DNA from: Candidatus Gastranaerophilales bacterium
GTDB taxonomy: Bacteria > Cyanobacteriota > Vampirovibrionia > Gastranaerophilales > Gastranaerophilaceae
Assembly: GCA_944323135.1 (NCBI GenBank)
Contig: CALURI010000009.1
Location: forward strand, 1 to 64,000
Direction of reading: 5' to 3'
Length of the DNA: 64,000 nt
The notes beneath the pieces were generated by a model that made no database searches, was not told where the DNA came from, and saw only the letters and a list, made by a program, of their open reading frames with translations. Each line of letters starts with the position of its first letter. Position 1 is the first letter of the stretch. A program made the position numbers and the translations under genes. This document shows, piece by piece, positions 9,277 to 19,070 of this stretch.

Positions 9277-10551
9277 TTATTTAGAGCAAGAACATCCGCT
9301 GCAAACTTGAGATTTTAAAGCATCAGCCTTATCTGTTCTTTCCCAAGGTACATCAATATCAGTTCTGCCCATATGACCGTAAGCTGCTAATAATTGATAG
9401 AATTTACCGCCATTTTTAGCAGGTAATCCGCGTAAATCAAATTGATTAATAATTGCAGCAGGTCTTAAATCAAAGTTTTTATAAACTAATTTTGAAATTT
9501 CATCATCAGAAATTTTACCTGTTCCGAATGTATCAACCATGATTGAAATAGGTTCTGCAACACCGATTGCATACGCAAGTTCAATTTCGCATTTTTCAGC
9601 TAAACCTGCAGCAACAATATTTTTAGCAACCCAGCGAGATGCATAAGCAGCTGATCTGTCAACTTTTGTAGGATCTTTACCAGAGAAAGCTCCGCCACCA
9701 TGACGAGAATAACCGCCATAAGTATCAACAATAATCTTACGTCCTGTCAAACCGGCATCCCCCTGAGGTCCACCGACAACAAATCTTCCTGAAGGGTTTA
9801 CCAGAATTTTTGTTTCACTGTCTAATTTAATTTCTTCATTTTCAAATATATAGTCTATAACATATTTTTTAATATCGTTTTTTATAATTTCCTGAACTTT
9901 TGAATTATCAGAAATACCGTTAATTTCAGGATCATGTTGAGTTGAAATTAATACTGTATGAATTCTTGAAGGTTTCCCGTCAACGTATTCAACAGTAACC
10001 TGAGATTTGCCATCAGGTCTTAAATATTTAAGAATACCTTGTTTTCTGACTTGAGCTAATCTATGTGATAATTTATGAGCCAAGCTGATAGGCAAAGGCA
10101 TTAATTCAGGAGTTTCGTTACAAGCGTAACCAAACATAATCCCCTGATCTCCTGCACCGATATTTTCAGTTTCAGAAGTTGAAGTATCAGCATTATCAGA
10201 TCTTGTTTCAAAAGCTTTGTTAACACCGCCTGCAATATCGCAAGACTGTTCATCAATACTTGTTAAAACAGCACAAGTGTCAGCATCAAAACCGCCGCCA
10301 GATGCACCTGAATAACCGATATTTTTAATAGTATTTCTTACGACTGACGGAATATCAACATAACAATCAGAAGTAATTTCACCGCAAACAAGAGCCATAC
10401 CAGTTGTAACAGTAGTTTCAGCAGCTACTCTTGATTGAGGGTATTTAGTCAAAAACTCGTCCAAAATAGCATCAGAAATCTGATCACATACTTTGTCGGG
10501 GTGTCCTTCCGTAACTGATTCGGAAGTAAATAAAAAGTTTCTTGGTGTCAT
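9277..10551 (-). CDS. metK: S-adenosylmethionine synthetase
   Basis: MetK makes SAM from methionine and ATP. The 424-residue protein has the N-terminal [16 protein letters not shown] motif, [12 protein letters not shown], and the phosphate-binding [19 protein letters not shown] segment, all diagnostic. It is longer than E. coli MetK (384), within the range seen in other bacteria, and ends in a Cys-rich SGCSCSK tail that may bind metal or be non-functional. TAAGGAG lies ahead of the ATG. The preceding ~75 bases are GC-rich and can form alternative hairpins, so translation is probably regulated through the leader. It is followed by its own terminator. Confidence 0.97.
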   Translation of the reverse strand: MTPRNFLFTSESVTEGHPDKVCDQISDAILDEFLTKYPQSRVAAETTVTTGMALVCGEITSDCYVDIPSVVRNTIKNIGYSGASGGGFDADTCAVLTSIDEQSCDIAGGVNKAFETRSDNADTSTSETENIGAGDQGIMFGYACNETPELMPLPISLAHKLSHRLAQVRKQGILKYLRPDGKSQVTVEYVDGKPSRIHTVLISTQHDPEINGISDNSKVQEIIKNDIKKYVIDYIFENEEIKLDSETKILVNPSGRFVVGGPQGDAGLTGRKIIVDTYGGYSRHGGGAFSGKDPTKVDRSAAYASRWVAKNIVAAGLAEKCEIELAYAIGVAEPISIMVDTFGTGKISDDEISKLVYKNFDLRPAAIINQFDLRGLPAKNGGKFYQLLAAYGHMGRTDIDVPWERTDKADALKSQVCSGCSCSK

Positions 10552-10552
10552 T

Positions 10553-10654
10553 TCAAATTCTCCTTAATTTGTATTTAGGATCCGGCGAACCTATCACCGT
10601 CAATCCGGCCGGTAAGGTTTTTAATTCCGACCCGGCAACATCATTGAGCACCAT
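10553..10654 (-). CDS. Possible 33-codon upstream reading frame in the metK leader
   Basis: An ATG opens a frame of 33 codons ([18 protein letters not shown]...) that runs through the whole GC-rich leader and stops one base before the metK ATG. No Shine-Dalgarno is seen before it. The peptide has a protein-like composition. The same DNA is better explained as a structured RNA, so translation is doubtful. If it is translated, coupling to metK would be immediate. Confidence 0.25.
   Translation of the reverse strand: MVLNDVAGSELKTLPAGLTVIGSPDPKYKLRRI
10562..10652 (-). promoter_or_regulatory. Structured GC-rich metK leader, candidate riboswitch
   Basis: By hand count, 41 of the 75 bases at 10578-10652 are G or C, in an otherwise AT-rich genome. 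On the minus strand two exclusive hairpins can form. Hairpin A (10588-10619) pairs AACCU with AGGUU and ACCG with CGGU. Hairpin B (10583-10599) pairs CGGUGA with UCGCCG. Hairpin A occupies CCUUA (10613-10617), which is complementary to UAAGG of the metK ribosome site (10562-10566). Hairpin B frees that element to hide the site. I could not match it to a SAM riboswitch class from memory. Confidence 0.5.
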
Positions 10655-10699
10655 TGTACTATCAAAAACATTGAAAAGCAAATATTGTATTAATATTTA

Positions 10700-10861
10700 T
10701 TAATTTATATTATAAGAAACACTAACAATAATATCTTTTTCATTCAAATCAATTATTGCCCACCGAATAATATTTGAATATACAAAAATCAATTGTTTTT
10801 CAATATAATCATTATCAAAATTATCAACTCTTACTATTTTTATTGTATCAGATTTAATCAT
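10700..10861 (-). CDS. Small conserved-looking protein, 53 aa
   Basis: A 53-residue frame (MIKSDTIKIVRVDN...) lies upstream of metK on the same strand. It reads as an alternating beta-strand/helix pattern. The start KIVRVD followed by an I-x-WAIID strand loosely recalls the small DUF4911-like proteins, which I cannot confirm. It is transcribed toward metK, with a 45-base gap before the GC-rich leader. No strong Shine-Dalgarno is visible. The codon composition is like that of its neighbours. It may be a real small gene or a chance frame. Confidence 0.4.
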   Translation of the reverse strand: MIKSDTIKIVRVDNFDNDYIEKQLIFVYSNIIRWAIIDLNEKDIIVSVSYNIN

Positions 10862-10921
10862 ACAACGATTTTACTACAAATAGAATTGATTTTATAAATA
10901 TTATTTGATAACCTAAAAAGT

Positions 10922-11734
10922 ATGAAAGAACGATTAGACAAATACCTCACAGACTTAGGTTATTTTGAAACGAAAAGCAAAGCTGCTGCTGCGATTTTAG
11001 CAGGACATGTAAAAATTAATGATGAATATATCACAAAATCGGGCTTTCAAATTAATCCTGCTAAAGAATATGATATTCAAGTTAAATCAATGCCATTTGT
11101 TTCAAGAGGGGGATTTAAACTGAAAAAAGCCCTAGATACATTTCCTGTAAAAGTTGAGGGAAGAATTTGCTTTGATGCCGGAGCATCAACAGGCGGATTT
11201 ACAGATTGTCTTTTACAAAACGGAGCAAAATATGTGTACGCAGTTGATGTAGGCTACGGTCAATTAGATTGGAAAATTCGTTCAGATAAAAGAGTCAAAA
11301 CAATAGAAAGGACAAATCTCAAAATATGTTCTTTTCAAGATATTTATTCAAAAAATGATCAGATTGCAGATCTTCTGGTAAGTGATTTGTCTTTTATATC
11401 GTTAACTAAGGTTCTTGAGAATTTGAAAAAGCTGCTTAATCCTGAATATCATGAAATGATTTGCCTTATAAAACCGCAATTCGAAGCGGGGAAAGAAAAT
11501 GTTGAAAAAGGCGGAGTCGTTAGAGATAAAAAAGTTCATTTTGAGGTTATCCAAAATGTTATAAATTTTGCAAAAAATCTAAAATATAACATTAAAGGAC
11601 TTACTTTTTCATCAATAAAAGGGCCTTCCGGAAATATTGAATATTTAGTTTGGCTTTCAACTGAAAATTTTGAATCAGAAAATTACAATATTAAAGAAAT
11701 TATTGATTTAGCATTTGATACTCTTAATTCTTAA
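10922..11734 (+). CDS. tlyA: TlyA-family rRNA 2'-O-methyltransferase / hemolysin A homologue
   Basis: The protein (270 aa) has an N-terminal S4 RNA-binding domain (residues 1-60, RLDKYLTDLGYF and GHVKIND), the linker VSRGGFKL, then an FtsJ-type Rossmann methyltransferase with the SAM-binding FDAGASTGGFTDCLL at 84-97. In actinobacteria TlyA 2'-O-methylates cytidines of 16S/23S rRNA. In other phyla the same family is annotated as hemolysin-like, but the methyltransferase role is the likely one. The stop overlaps the convergent gene's stop by the four bases TTAA. Confidence 0.9.
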   Translation: MKERLDKYLTDLGYFETKSKAAAAILAGHVKINDEYITKSGFQINPAKEYDIQVKSMPFVSRGGFKLKKALDTFPVKVEGRICFDAGASTGGFTDCLLQNGAKYVYAVDVGYGQLDWKIRSDKRVKTIERTNLKICSFQDIYSKNDQIADLLVSDLSFISLTKVLENLKKLLNPEYHEMICLIKPQFEAGKENVEKGGVVRDKKVHFEVIQNVINFAKNLKYNIKGLTFSSIKGPSGNIEYLVWLSTENFESENYNIKEIIDLAFDTLNS

Positions 11735-12150
11735 GTTTTCGGTAATTCTACAATCGGAGTTGCACCATATAAATCAATATATCTAAAGAAATTCAACACA
11801 ACACCGGGCTGAAAGAAGTAATTATTATTAACAGGGGTAATTTTTAACATTGAATGAGTACTATCAACTTTAACAACACTTGCAAGATATTGTTTATTTA
11901 CTGCATTAAATAATATATATCCGGTTTTCGACTGAATTTCTTCTACAGTAAACCTATTGGCATTTGCACTTGCAATTGCCATATAAAATAATTTTTCAGG
12001 AGAAAGAGTATACGTTCTTGTACAAATATTAAAATTAATATTTTGCGGTGTAATAAGTGTACTCAGCAACAAATCATCAGCTTGAGCAGCAATCTGCGAA
12101 ATAAATAAAACAAATAAAAAAGTAATAAAAAATTTTATTGTTCTTTCCAT
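11731..12150 (-). CDS. Secreted protein of unknown function
   Basis: The 139-residue protein has a clear signal peptide (MERTIKFFITFLFVLFISQIAA, cleavage near AQA-DD) and a mature ~115-residue domain with predicted alternating strands. No catalytic motif or family is recognised. The ATG overlaps the end of polA by 16 bases (ATGGAAAGAACAATAA), so translation is probably coupled to polA. The product should be periplasmic or exported. Confidence 0.7.
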   Translation of the reverse strand: MERTIKFFITFLFVLFISQIAAQADDLLLSTLITPQNINFNICTRTYTLSPEKLFYMAIASANANRFTVEEIQSKTGYILFNAVNKQYLASVVKVDSTHSMLKITPVNNNYFFQPGVVLNFFRYIDLYGATPIVELPKT

Positions 12151-14993
12151 GATTCACCTACATTAACGTCAACTATAAGAGGAACAGATAAAGGCTGTTT
12201 TAACTCCATAGCTTCTTTAACCAGCTTTGTAACAATTTCAAGTTCAGATTTGTAAACTTCAACAACAAGTTCATCATGAACCTGCATAATCATTTTTGAT
12301 TTCAAATTATTCTCTTTTAATTTCTTTGCGAAATCAATCATTGCTATTTTCATCAAATCAGCAGCAGTACCCTGCATTGGCTGATTAATAGCAGCACGTT
12401 TTGCAAATTCTCTTATCATTCCGTTAGAACTTGAAAGTTCGGTTGATAAATATCTTTTACGTCCAAAAATTGTTTCAACATATCCTCTCTCCTCAGCCTG
12501 ATAAACAGTAGCTTCCATATATGCCTTTACCCGCGGATATGTCGAAAAATACTTATTTATAAAAGTTTCTGCTTCGGCATTTGAGATATTTAAGGCCTTT
12601 GCAAGACCGTATTTACTTTGACCGTAAATAATTCCAAAATTAACAGCCTTTGATTTATAACGCATTTCTTTAGTTACTTGATCAACCGGAACATCAAATA
12701 CTTTTGATGCTGTTAATGTATGAACATCAATACCGCTGTTAAAAGCTTCCAATAAGTGTTTATCCTGAGTTATATGTGCTAAAAGGCGCAGCTCAATTTG
12801 TGAATAATCAGCTGATAACATAAGACCATTTTCTCTATCACCGGCAACAAATGCATTTCTTATCTTGTTACCTTCCTCTGTTCTAATCGGAATATTTTGT
12901 AAATTAGGATTTGAAGAAGATAATCGTCCTGTCGCAGTAACAGTTTGGTTATAGGTTGTGTGAATTCTGTTATCTTTTCTGTCAATTAATGCAGGAAGCG
13001 CCTCTGTATATGTAGATTTTAATTTAGCAAACTTTCTGTAATCCAAAATTAATTGAGCAATCTCATAATCTTCCGCAAGTTCTTCCAATACAGCAGCATT
13101 AGTTGAATAATTTGTTTTACCGCGTTTTTTCTTCGCCTTTAATCCCATTTTCTCAAACAAAACTTCTCCAACCTGACGAGGAGAATTTATATTAAACGGA
13201 ACACCTGCCAATTCAAAGATTTTACCTTCAATCTTAGATAATTGATTATTCATAAATGTTGTCAATTTGTACAAATAACTTTCATCGACAGCGACACCGG
13301 TATATTCCATATCTGCAAGAACAAATGTTAAAGGTACTTCCACATTATAAGTAAGCTCTAATTCTTTGCTATCAAGATTATTAACCCAAAAACGAGTAAG
13401 TTCAAGAATACAAAAGATTTCATCTGATGCAAAATCGAAAACACTATCAAGGTTAGCATCTTTAAAAGAAATCTGCTTTTTCTTATTTTTTTCAAATGGA
13501 GCATAAACAGGCACAGCATGATTGAGCTGTTCCATAACTTGAATATCAAGTTCATGGTTTCGCTGCGGATCCTTGACATAACTTGCTAATACAGTATCAA
13601 AAATTATTCCTTTTACATCAACATCTAAATTCCTTAAAACATTAAATCCTGTTTTTGCATTATGGGTAGTTTTCTTTATATTTTCATTTTCAAATACCGG
13701 TTTCAGCAGGTGAATTACATCAGAAATAAGAAGTTGATTTTCCGCATTAGAATGATTTAACGGAATATAAAAAGTTTTTGTCAAAATATCATTATCTGCT
13801 TTAAATTTTATTTGAGAATCAGCCGAAATATTGGGATTATATGCAAAAGCAATACCTATCAAATCAGAATTAATAGCATTTTTAACATCTGCATAAATAT
13901 TAAACGCGATTAAAGATTGCTGATTTAACTCATCAATCATCTGCGCTAAATCAGTTGAATCAGTAATTAATTTTCTATCAAATTTAAAATCACTTTTTTT
14001 ATTAATTTCTTCATTTACCGCATCTGAAAAAAATCCCAACTGCATTGTTCCGTCATTATTTACCGGTAAAGACTCTTGAATAGTTCTATCTACTTTATCA
14101 AAAGAATATAATATTTCATTTATATTTTTGATAAATGTATAAAATTGCATTTTTTTCAAAAATTCAGTTACAATAGAAACCTCAGGCAAATCAATTTTTG
14201 CTTTGTCAAAATCAAAATCAATATCAAGATCTCGCACAATAGTTGCAAGATATTGACTTAATTTTGCCTGTTCTTTTCCAGCACAAATTTTTTCTCTGAC
14301 AGATTTTTCCGGAATATTTTCACAATCTGAAAGGACATTATCTAAAGTCGAATATTTTGCAAGAAGCTTTTGTGCAGTCTTTTCTCCTATTCCCTTGACT
14401 CCAGGAATACAATCCGACACATCCCCGCGCAAACCTTTATAATCTATTACCTGATTAGGGTAAACACCTAATTTTTCATAAATTTTATCCCAATTATATT
14501 CAATAAGTTCACCTTTTGAAGGCAAAATAACTTTTATACAACCATCTTTATCAACAAGCTGAAAAGCATCTTGATCTCCTGTCAAAATTAAAACCTTGTG
14601 TCCCTGTTCACATGCCTTTTTGGAAATAGTTCCGATAACATCATCAGCCTCAAAACCCTCTTTTGTATAAATAGGAATATTAAAAGACTTTAACCCCTCA
14701 TAAATTAATCCCATTTGCAATTGCATATTATCAGGCATAGCTTCCCGATTACACTTATAATCAGAATAAGTCTCCGTACGAAACGTACGATGACTTACAT
14801 CAAAAGCAACAGCTACAGCATCAGCATTTAATTCACTGTTTTTTAAAAGGTCAAAAATTGCTTTAAAAAATCCATATACAGCCCAAGTTGGCGTACCATC
14901 AGATGTTCTCATGTTACTTCTTTCAAGAGCATAGTATTGTCTGAAAGCTAAAGCATGTCCATCTATTAATATCAAAGTTTTATTTTCTGTCAT
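12135..14993 (-). CDS. polA: DNA polymerase I
   Basis: PolA fills gaps and removes RNA primers. The 952-residue protein has the N-terminal 5'-3' nuclease (ILIDGHALAFRQYYAL; EADDVIGT; GVKGIGEKTA), a middle 3'-5' exonuclease-like domain, and the C-terminal polymerase with motif A DYSQIELRLLAH and motif C QVHDELV (Asp907). In the middle domain the metal-binding DTET motif of E. coli PolA reads FNIYA, and the second motif Asp position reads Gly in HNAKTGFNVL. Proofreading is therefore probably lost, as in Taq polymerase. No Shine-Dalgarno is obvious. Confidence 0.96.
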   Translation of the reverse strand: MTENKTLILIDGHALAFRQYYALERSNMRTSDGTPTWAVYGFFKAIFDLLKNSELNADAVAVAFDVSHRTFRTETYSDYKCNREAMPDNMQLQMGLIYEGLKSFNIPIYTKEGFEADDVIGTISKKACEQGHKVLILTGDQDAFQLVDKDGCIKVILPSKGELIEYNWDKIYEKLGVYPNQVIDYKGLRGDVSDCIPGVKGIGEKTAQKLLAKYSTLDNVLSDCENIPEKSVREKICAGKEQAKLSQYLATIVRDLDIDFDFDKAKIDLPEVSIVTEFLKKMQFYTFIKNINEILYSFDKVDRTIQESLPVNNDGTMQLGFFSDAVNEEINKKSDFKFDRKLITDSTDLAQMIDELNQQSLIAFNIYADVKNAINSDLIGIAFAYNPNISADSQIKFKADNDILTKTFYIPLNHSNAENQLLISDVIHLLKPVFENENIKKTTHNAKTGFNVLRNLDVDVKGIIFDTVLASYVKDPQRNHELDIQVMEQLNHAVPVYAPFEKNKKKQISFKDANLDSVFDFASDEIFCILELTRFWVNNLDSKELELTYNVEVPLTFVLADMEYTGVAVDESYLYKLTTFMNNQLSKIEGKIFELAGVPFNINSPRQVGEVLFEKMGLKAKKKRGKTNYSTNAAVLEELAEDYEIAQLILDYRKFAKLKSTYTEALPALIDRKDNRIHTTYNQTVTATGRLSSSNPNLQNIPIRTEEGNKIRNAFVAGDRENGLMLSADYSQIELRLLAHITQDKHLLEAFNSGIDVHTLTASKVFDVPVDQVTKEMRYKSKAVNFGIIYGQSKYGLAKALNISNAEAETFINKYFSTYPRVKAYMEATVYQAEERGYVETIFGRKRYLSTELSSSNGMIREFAKRAAINQPMQGTAADLMKIAMIDFAKKLKENNLKSKMIMQVHDELVVEVYKSELEIVTKLVKEAMELKQPLSVPLIVDVNVGESWKEQ

Positions 14994-15053
14994 AAATATA
15001 TTTTTTCATAAATCCGCATGTTTTACAAATATGTTAAGACTTAAAATATTTTA

Positions 15054-15536
15054 TTATTTCAACAAATAAATTTTAAAAAAGGATCCAATAAATAAAGCAA
15101 ATACAAGTATATATAAAGAAATTGAAATTTGAAAACTATCTACAATTTGTTTAATTTCAAATTCATCCTCAACTGAATTTAAAAAACTATTTAACTTATT
15201 TGCTTGATTTTCACAAAATCCAGTTCTATAAATGACTTCATTGTTTGAAATATCGCTACCCGTTTCAATATTTAACCAAGTTTCAAAATGTCCTGTCTTA
15301 ATTCCAGGATGATAAATTTTTTGACAAGAAGCAGATTGGATTTTAGACAAATCATAAACTCTATCTTGTTTACTATTTATATAAATACAACTGTCTTTTT
15401 GTCTTGAGCATACAAATCGTTCAGGATTAAACAAAATATTAATAGGTCGAAACAGAGCAAAGAATAAAGAAGCTAAAATTAAGACTAATAATAAGATAAT
15501 AAAACAAAATTCATAAATTTTTTTTATATTAGTCAT
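15054..15536 (-). CDS. Two-pass membrane protein of unknown function
   Basis: The 160-residue protein has a hydrophobic N-terminal segment (~11-32), a ~100-residue outside domain with two or three cysteines (FVCSRQKDSC, FCENQ), and a second membrane segment at the C-terminus (~138-157). No family is recognised. It starts 12 bases after clpX and precedes polA on the same strand, so it probably belongs to that transcript. No Shine-Dalgarno is visible; a TATAAT sits four bases before the ATG. Confidence 0.6.
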   Translation of the reverse strand: MTNIKKIYEFCFIILLLVLILASLFFALFRPINILFNPERFVCSRQKDSCIYINSKQDRVYDLSKIQSASCQKIYHPGIKTGHFETWLNIETGSDISNNEVIYRTGFCENQANKLNSFLNSVEDEFEIKQIVDSFQISISLYILVFALFIGSFFKIYLLK

Positions 15537-15548
15537 GGTAATTATAAC

Positions 15549-16853
15549 TTATGCAGTTATCTCTTTATCCTTTACAGAAGTCGGCAGAGGCACTACCTCA
15601 GCATTTTTTCTGTTCCTTACCATATCAGCCGTGACAACAAATTTGTTCATATCTTTTTTAGTCGGAACATCATACATAACATCAAGCATGATTTCTTCAA
15701 CAATTGAACGTAATGCTCTTGCACCGGTTTTACGTTTAATTGCTTCTTGAGCAATCAAATCAATAGCTTCTTGCTCAAATTCCAAATCAACACCGTCCAT
15801 TTCCAATAAACATTTATATTGTTTTAGTACAGCATTTTTCGGTTCTGTCAAAATCATCTTCAATGTTTTTTCATTTAATTCATCAAGAACTGCATAAATT
15901 GGAACACGGCCTATAAATTCAGGAATTAAACCGAATTTAAGCAAATCTTCTGGCTGCAACTTTTTAAGCATCTTAACAGCTGCAGCATCTTTTTCAGCTT
16001 GAGTCATCGGAGCTTTAGCTCCAAATCCTACAGAAATTCCTTCACCTGCTCTACGCTCAACAATTTTTTCCAAACCTACAAAAGCACCACCAACAATAAA
16101 TAATATATTGCTGGTATCAATTTCTATAAATTCTTGATGAGGGTGTTTTCTTCCGCCCTGAGGTGGTACATGCGCAACAGTACCTTCAATCATTTTTAAC
16201 AATGCCTGCTGAACGCCTTCCCCTGACACATCACGTGTAATAGATGTATTTTCGGATTTTCTTGAAATTTTATCAATTTCATCAATATATATAATTCCTC
16301 GCTCTGCCTTTGAAGAATCAAAATCAGCATTTTGATACAAACGAAGTAATATATTTTCAACATCATCACCGACATATCCTGCTTCTGTTAATGTAGTAGC
16401 GTCTGCTACAGCAAAAGGTACATCTAACATTTTAGCAAGAGTTTGAGCCAATAAAGTCTTACCGGAACCAGTAGGACCTACTAGAAGAATGTTTGACTTT
16501 TGAATTTCTACATTATCCTTTAAATCAGCTTCCTTATTATGTTTTAATCTCTTATAATGATTATAAACAGCGACGGACAAAACTTTTTTAGCATCATCCT
16601 GACCAACAATATATTCATCAAGATAAGCCTTTATTTCATGAGGTTTTGGGATCGGTTTTTCTTCAGCTTTTGAATCCTCATCACCATTTTCCTTATCTTT
16701 GTTTTCAAAGAATTCCTCATCAAGTATCTGATTACAGAGTTCTACACATTCATCGCAAATATAAACTTCAGGACCTGCAATCAATTTTTTTACTTGATCT
16801 TGTGACTTCCCGCAAAATGAACATTTTAATCTACTGTCATCATGTTTTACCAT
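15549..16853 (-). CDS. clpX: ATP-dependent Clp protease ATP-binding subunit ClpX
   Basis: ClpX is the AAA+ unfoldase that feeds tagged proteins into ClpP. The 434-residue protein carries the N-terminal zinc-binding domain (Cys 11/14/33/36), Walker A GPTGSGKT at 126-133, a Walker B in [10 protein letters not shown], the pore loop GYVGDDVE region, and the ClpP-binding IGF-like tip ([11 protein letters not shown] region). It lies 80 bases after clpP, a conserved pairing. No clear Shine-Dalgarno is seen. Confidence 0.97.
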   Translation of the reverse strand: MVKHDDSRLKCSFCGKSQDQVKKLIAGPEVYICDECVELCNQILDEEFFENKDKENGDEDSKAEEKPIPKPHEIKAYLDEYIVGQDDAKKVLSVAVYNHYKRLKHNKEADLKDNVEIQKSNILLVGPTGSGKTLLAQTLAKMLDVPFAVADATTLTEAGYVGDDVENILLRLYQNADFDSSKAERGIIYIDEIDKISRKSENTSITRDVSGEGVQQALLKMIEGTVAHVPPQGGRKHPHQEFIEIDTSNILFIVGGAFVGLEKIVERRAGEGISVGFGAKAPMTQAEKDAAAVKMLKKLQPEDLLKFGLIPEFIGRVPIYAVLDELNEKTLKMILTEPKNAVLKQYKCLLEMDGVDLEFEQEAIDLIAQEAIKRKTGARALRSIVEEIMLDVMYDVPTKKDMNKFVVTADMVRNRKNAEVVPLPTSVKDKEITA

Positions 16854-16933
16854 TTTTATACCATCGCTTACAACTTAATACCCTAAACTTTAAATCGTGA
16901 GATATTAAAGATAAAAGCCTATCCTTTCTTTAG

Positions 16934-17524
16934 TTACTTAATTACATCTCTTGAAATAACTTTATCAATCATACCGTATTCAAGTGCTTCAGCAGGTGTC
17001 ATAATATAATCACGGTCTGTATCTTTTTCGATTTTCTTAATTGACTGACCTGTATTTGAAGCAAGAATTTCATTTAATGATTTTTTAATTCTTATAATTT
17101 CAGCAGCTTGAATTTCAATATCGGTAGCCTGACCTTGAGCGCCGCCAAGAGGTTGGTGAATAAGTACACGAGAATGAGGCAATGCCATACGTTTACCTTT
17201 TGTACCAGAAGATAAAAGGAATGCTCCCATAGAAGCTGCTTGACCTAAACAAATAGTAGAAACATCAGCTCTGATATGCTGCATTGTATCATAAATTGCA
17301 AATCCTGCAGTTACAGATCCGCCGGGACTGTTTATATAGAGCATAATATCTTTTTCAGGATTTTCACTATCCAACAACAATAATTGTGCAACAATTAAAT
17401 TTGCAACCATATCATCAATAGGAGTTCCCAAGAAAATAATTCTCTCTCTCAACAATCTTGAAAAGATATCGAAGGAACGTTCACCTCTGCTCGACTGTTC
17501 TATTACTACAGGTACAAAACTCAT
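16934..17524 (-). CDS. clpP: ATP-dependent Clp protease proteolytic subunit ClpP
   Basis: ClpP is the serine protease barrel partnered by ClpX. The 196-residue length is standard. The catalytic triad is visible as Ser98 (GQAASMGAF), His123 ([10 protein letters not shown]) and Asp172 (DTDRDYIM). The oligomer-handle and head helices look complete. It follows tig after a terminator-like hairpin and precedes clpX. GAAAGGGAATT ahead of the ATG serves as ribosome site. Confidence 0.97.
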   Translation of the reverse strand: MSFVPVVIEQSSRGERSFDIFSRLLRERIIFLGTPIDDMVANLIVAQLLLLDSENPEKDIMLYINSPGGSVTAGFAIYDTMQHIRADVSTICLGQAASMGAFLLSSGTKGKRMALPHSRVLIHQPLGGAQGQATDIEIQAAEIIRIKKSLNEILASNTGQSIKKIEKDTDRDYIMTPAEALEYGMIDKVISRDVIK

Positions 17525-17611
17525 GATTAATTCCCTTTCTTTTTATCACGTGCTTGATAATACATTTTACCAAACATATTAATTTTTATTATACAACTTT
17601 TAATAATATTA

Positions 17612-17643
17612 ATCAAAAATGTGCCGTTGTAAATACGGCACAT
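17612..17643 (-). terminator. Terminator between tig and clpP
   Basis: On the minus strand an 8-bp stem, ATGTGCCG with CGGCACAT (17619-17643), is followed by a run of five Ts. It lies 17 bases after the tig stop. It may be partial, giving tig more transcript than clpP-clpX. Confidence 0.8.
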
Positions 17644-17659
17644 ATATTATTTCTTTTTC

Positions 17660-18952
17660 TTACTTTATTTCAACTTTGTTATTTTCATTCAAGAAATCTC
17701 TAACTTTATCGTTTAAAGCCTGCTGTGAAATAGAAGCAAGAACTTGAGGATTTTGACCTAATTGTTTAATTAAATCTTGAGGTTTTAATCCGTAAGCTGC
17801 ACTTAATTGAGAGAATTTTTTCTCTACGTCTTTTTGTTCAAGTTTTATATTTTCTTCTTTTGCAATTTTATCAATTACAAGTGAATTTTTAATTCTTACA
17901 AGTGCATCTTCATTCAAGTTTTTCACTAATTGATCTTCACCTTGAGATTTTACGAGTGCATCCCAATTAATACCTTGAGCTGCAAGTCTTTGTTTATATT
18001 CTTCTTTTAAAGATTCAACTTCTCTGTCAATCATAGATTGAGGAATATCAACTTTTGCCGCATCTACAACAGTTTTGAATACTTCGTTTTCAGAATTCAT
18101 TTTATTTGTTCTTTCACGTTGAGATTCAAGATATTTTTGAATATCAGCTTTTAATTCATCAACTGTTTTGAAAGGTCCTACTTTTTGAGCAAATTCATCA
18201 TTAAGTTCAGGGACTTTTCTTTCTTTAATTTCGTTAATTTTAATTTTAAAAGTAGCCGGCTGACCTTTTAATTTTTCATCATGGTAATCTTCAGGGAAAG
18301 TTACCTTAATATCAAACTCATCATTCAAATTTTTACCGACAATTTGTTCGGCAAATCCCGGAATAAAATTAGAATGACCTAAATCAAGAGGATAATTTTT
18401 TGCATCTCCGCCTTGAATTTTTTCGCCGTTTGCACTTCCTTCAAAATCTATAACTGCGATATCTGTATCTTTTGTAGGTCTGTCAATCACTGTAACTTGT
18501 TCACTATGTTGATTTAAAAGATTATCAATAGACTTTTGCATAGCATCTTCTTCTATCGGAGAATCTTTTATTTCAAGTGTCAAACCTTTATATTTACCCA
18601 AAGTTACTTCAGGTCTTAATTCTGCTTTAGCAGTTACAGTCAAATCTTCGCCTATATTAAAATTATAGCTTGTAATATAAGGTTGAGCTATTAAATCCAA
18701 ATCATTGTCAACAACAGCTTGATTAATAGCTTTTGGCATTAATGTTTCAATAGCTTCTTGCTTAATTCTTTCTGTACCAACATGTCTTTCAACAACTGCG
18801 CGAGGAGCTTTACCTTTTCTGAAACCGTCAATATTTACATATTGAGAAATTTTATGAACTGCTTTATTATAAGCATCAGCAGCATCTTTTGCCGGAATAG
18901 TAATATCTAATTTTACAACATTTTCTTTTTCTTTTTCTAAAGTTACTTTCAT
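17660..18952 (-). CDS. tig: Trigger factor (ribosome-associated chaperone)
   Basis: Trigger factor binds ribosomal protein L23 and shields nascent chains. The 430-residue protein has the N-terminal ribosome-binding domain with the signature GFRKGKAPRAVVE (about 42-54), the FKBP-like peptidyl-prolyl isomerase domain (about 150-245), and a helical C-terminal substrate cradle. AAAGGATG precedes the ATG. It is the first gene of the tig-clpP-clpX set. Confidence 0.96.
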   Translation of the reverse strand: MKVTLEKEKENVVKLDITIPAKDAADAYNKAVHKISQYVNIDGFRKGKAPRAVVERHVGTERIKQEAIETLMPKAINQAVVDNDLDLIAQPYITSYNFNIGEDLTVTAKAELRPEVTLGKYKGLTLEIKDSPIEEDAMQKSIDNLLNQHSEQVTVIDRPTKDTDIAVIDFEGSANGEKIQGGDAKNYPLDLGHSNFIPGFAEQIVGKNLNDEFDIKVTFPEDYHDEKLKGQPATFKIKINEIKERKVPELNDEFAQKVGPFKTVDELKADIQKYLESQRERTNKMNSENEVFKTVVDAAKVDIPQSMIDREVESLKEEYKQRLAAQGINWDALVKSQGEDQLVKNLNEDALVRIKNSLVIDKIAKEENIKLEQKDVEKKFSQLSAAYGLKPQDLIKQLGQNPQVLASISQQALNDKVRDFLNENNKVEIK

Positions 18953-19056
18953 ATTTTCATCCTTTATTTACTTAATACTTATGGAATAATCATACCGCAA
19001 AAAAGAATTTGTGCAAGTTTAGCAAATTATAAATAAAATAACAAAGTCAATTTTAT

Positions 19057-19064
19057 GGTATAAT
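19057..19064 (+). promoter_or_regulatory. Extended -10 promoter, apparently leaderless
   Basis: TGGTATAAT ends six bases before the ATG at 19071. There is no Shine-Dalgarno and no good -35. Transcription starting at the usual distance would begin on the start codon. Confidence 0.5.
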
Positions 19065-19070
19065 TAGAGC

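Noticed and set aside
10562-10652. metK leader as a known SAM riboswitch
   Set aside because: I looked for the conserved cores of the SAM-I/IV, SAM-II, SAM-III and SAM-SAH types and could not place them, so no class is assigned.
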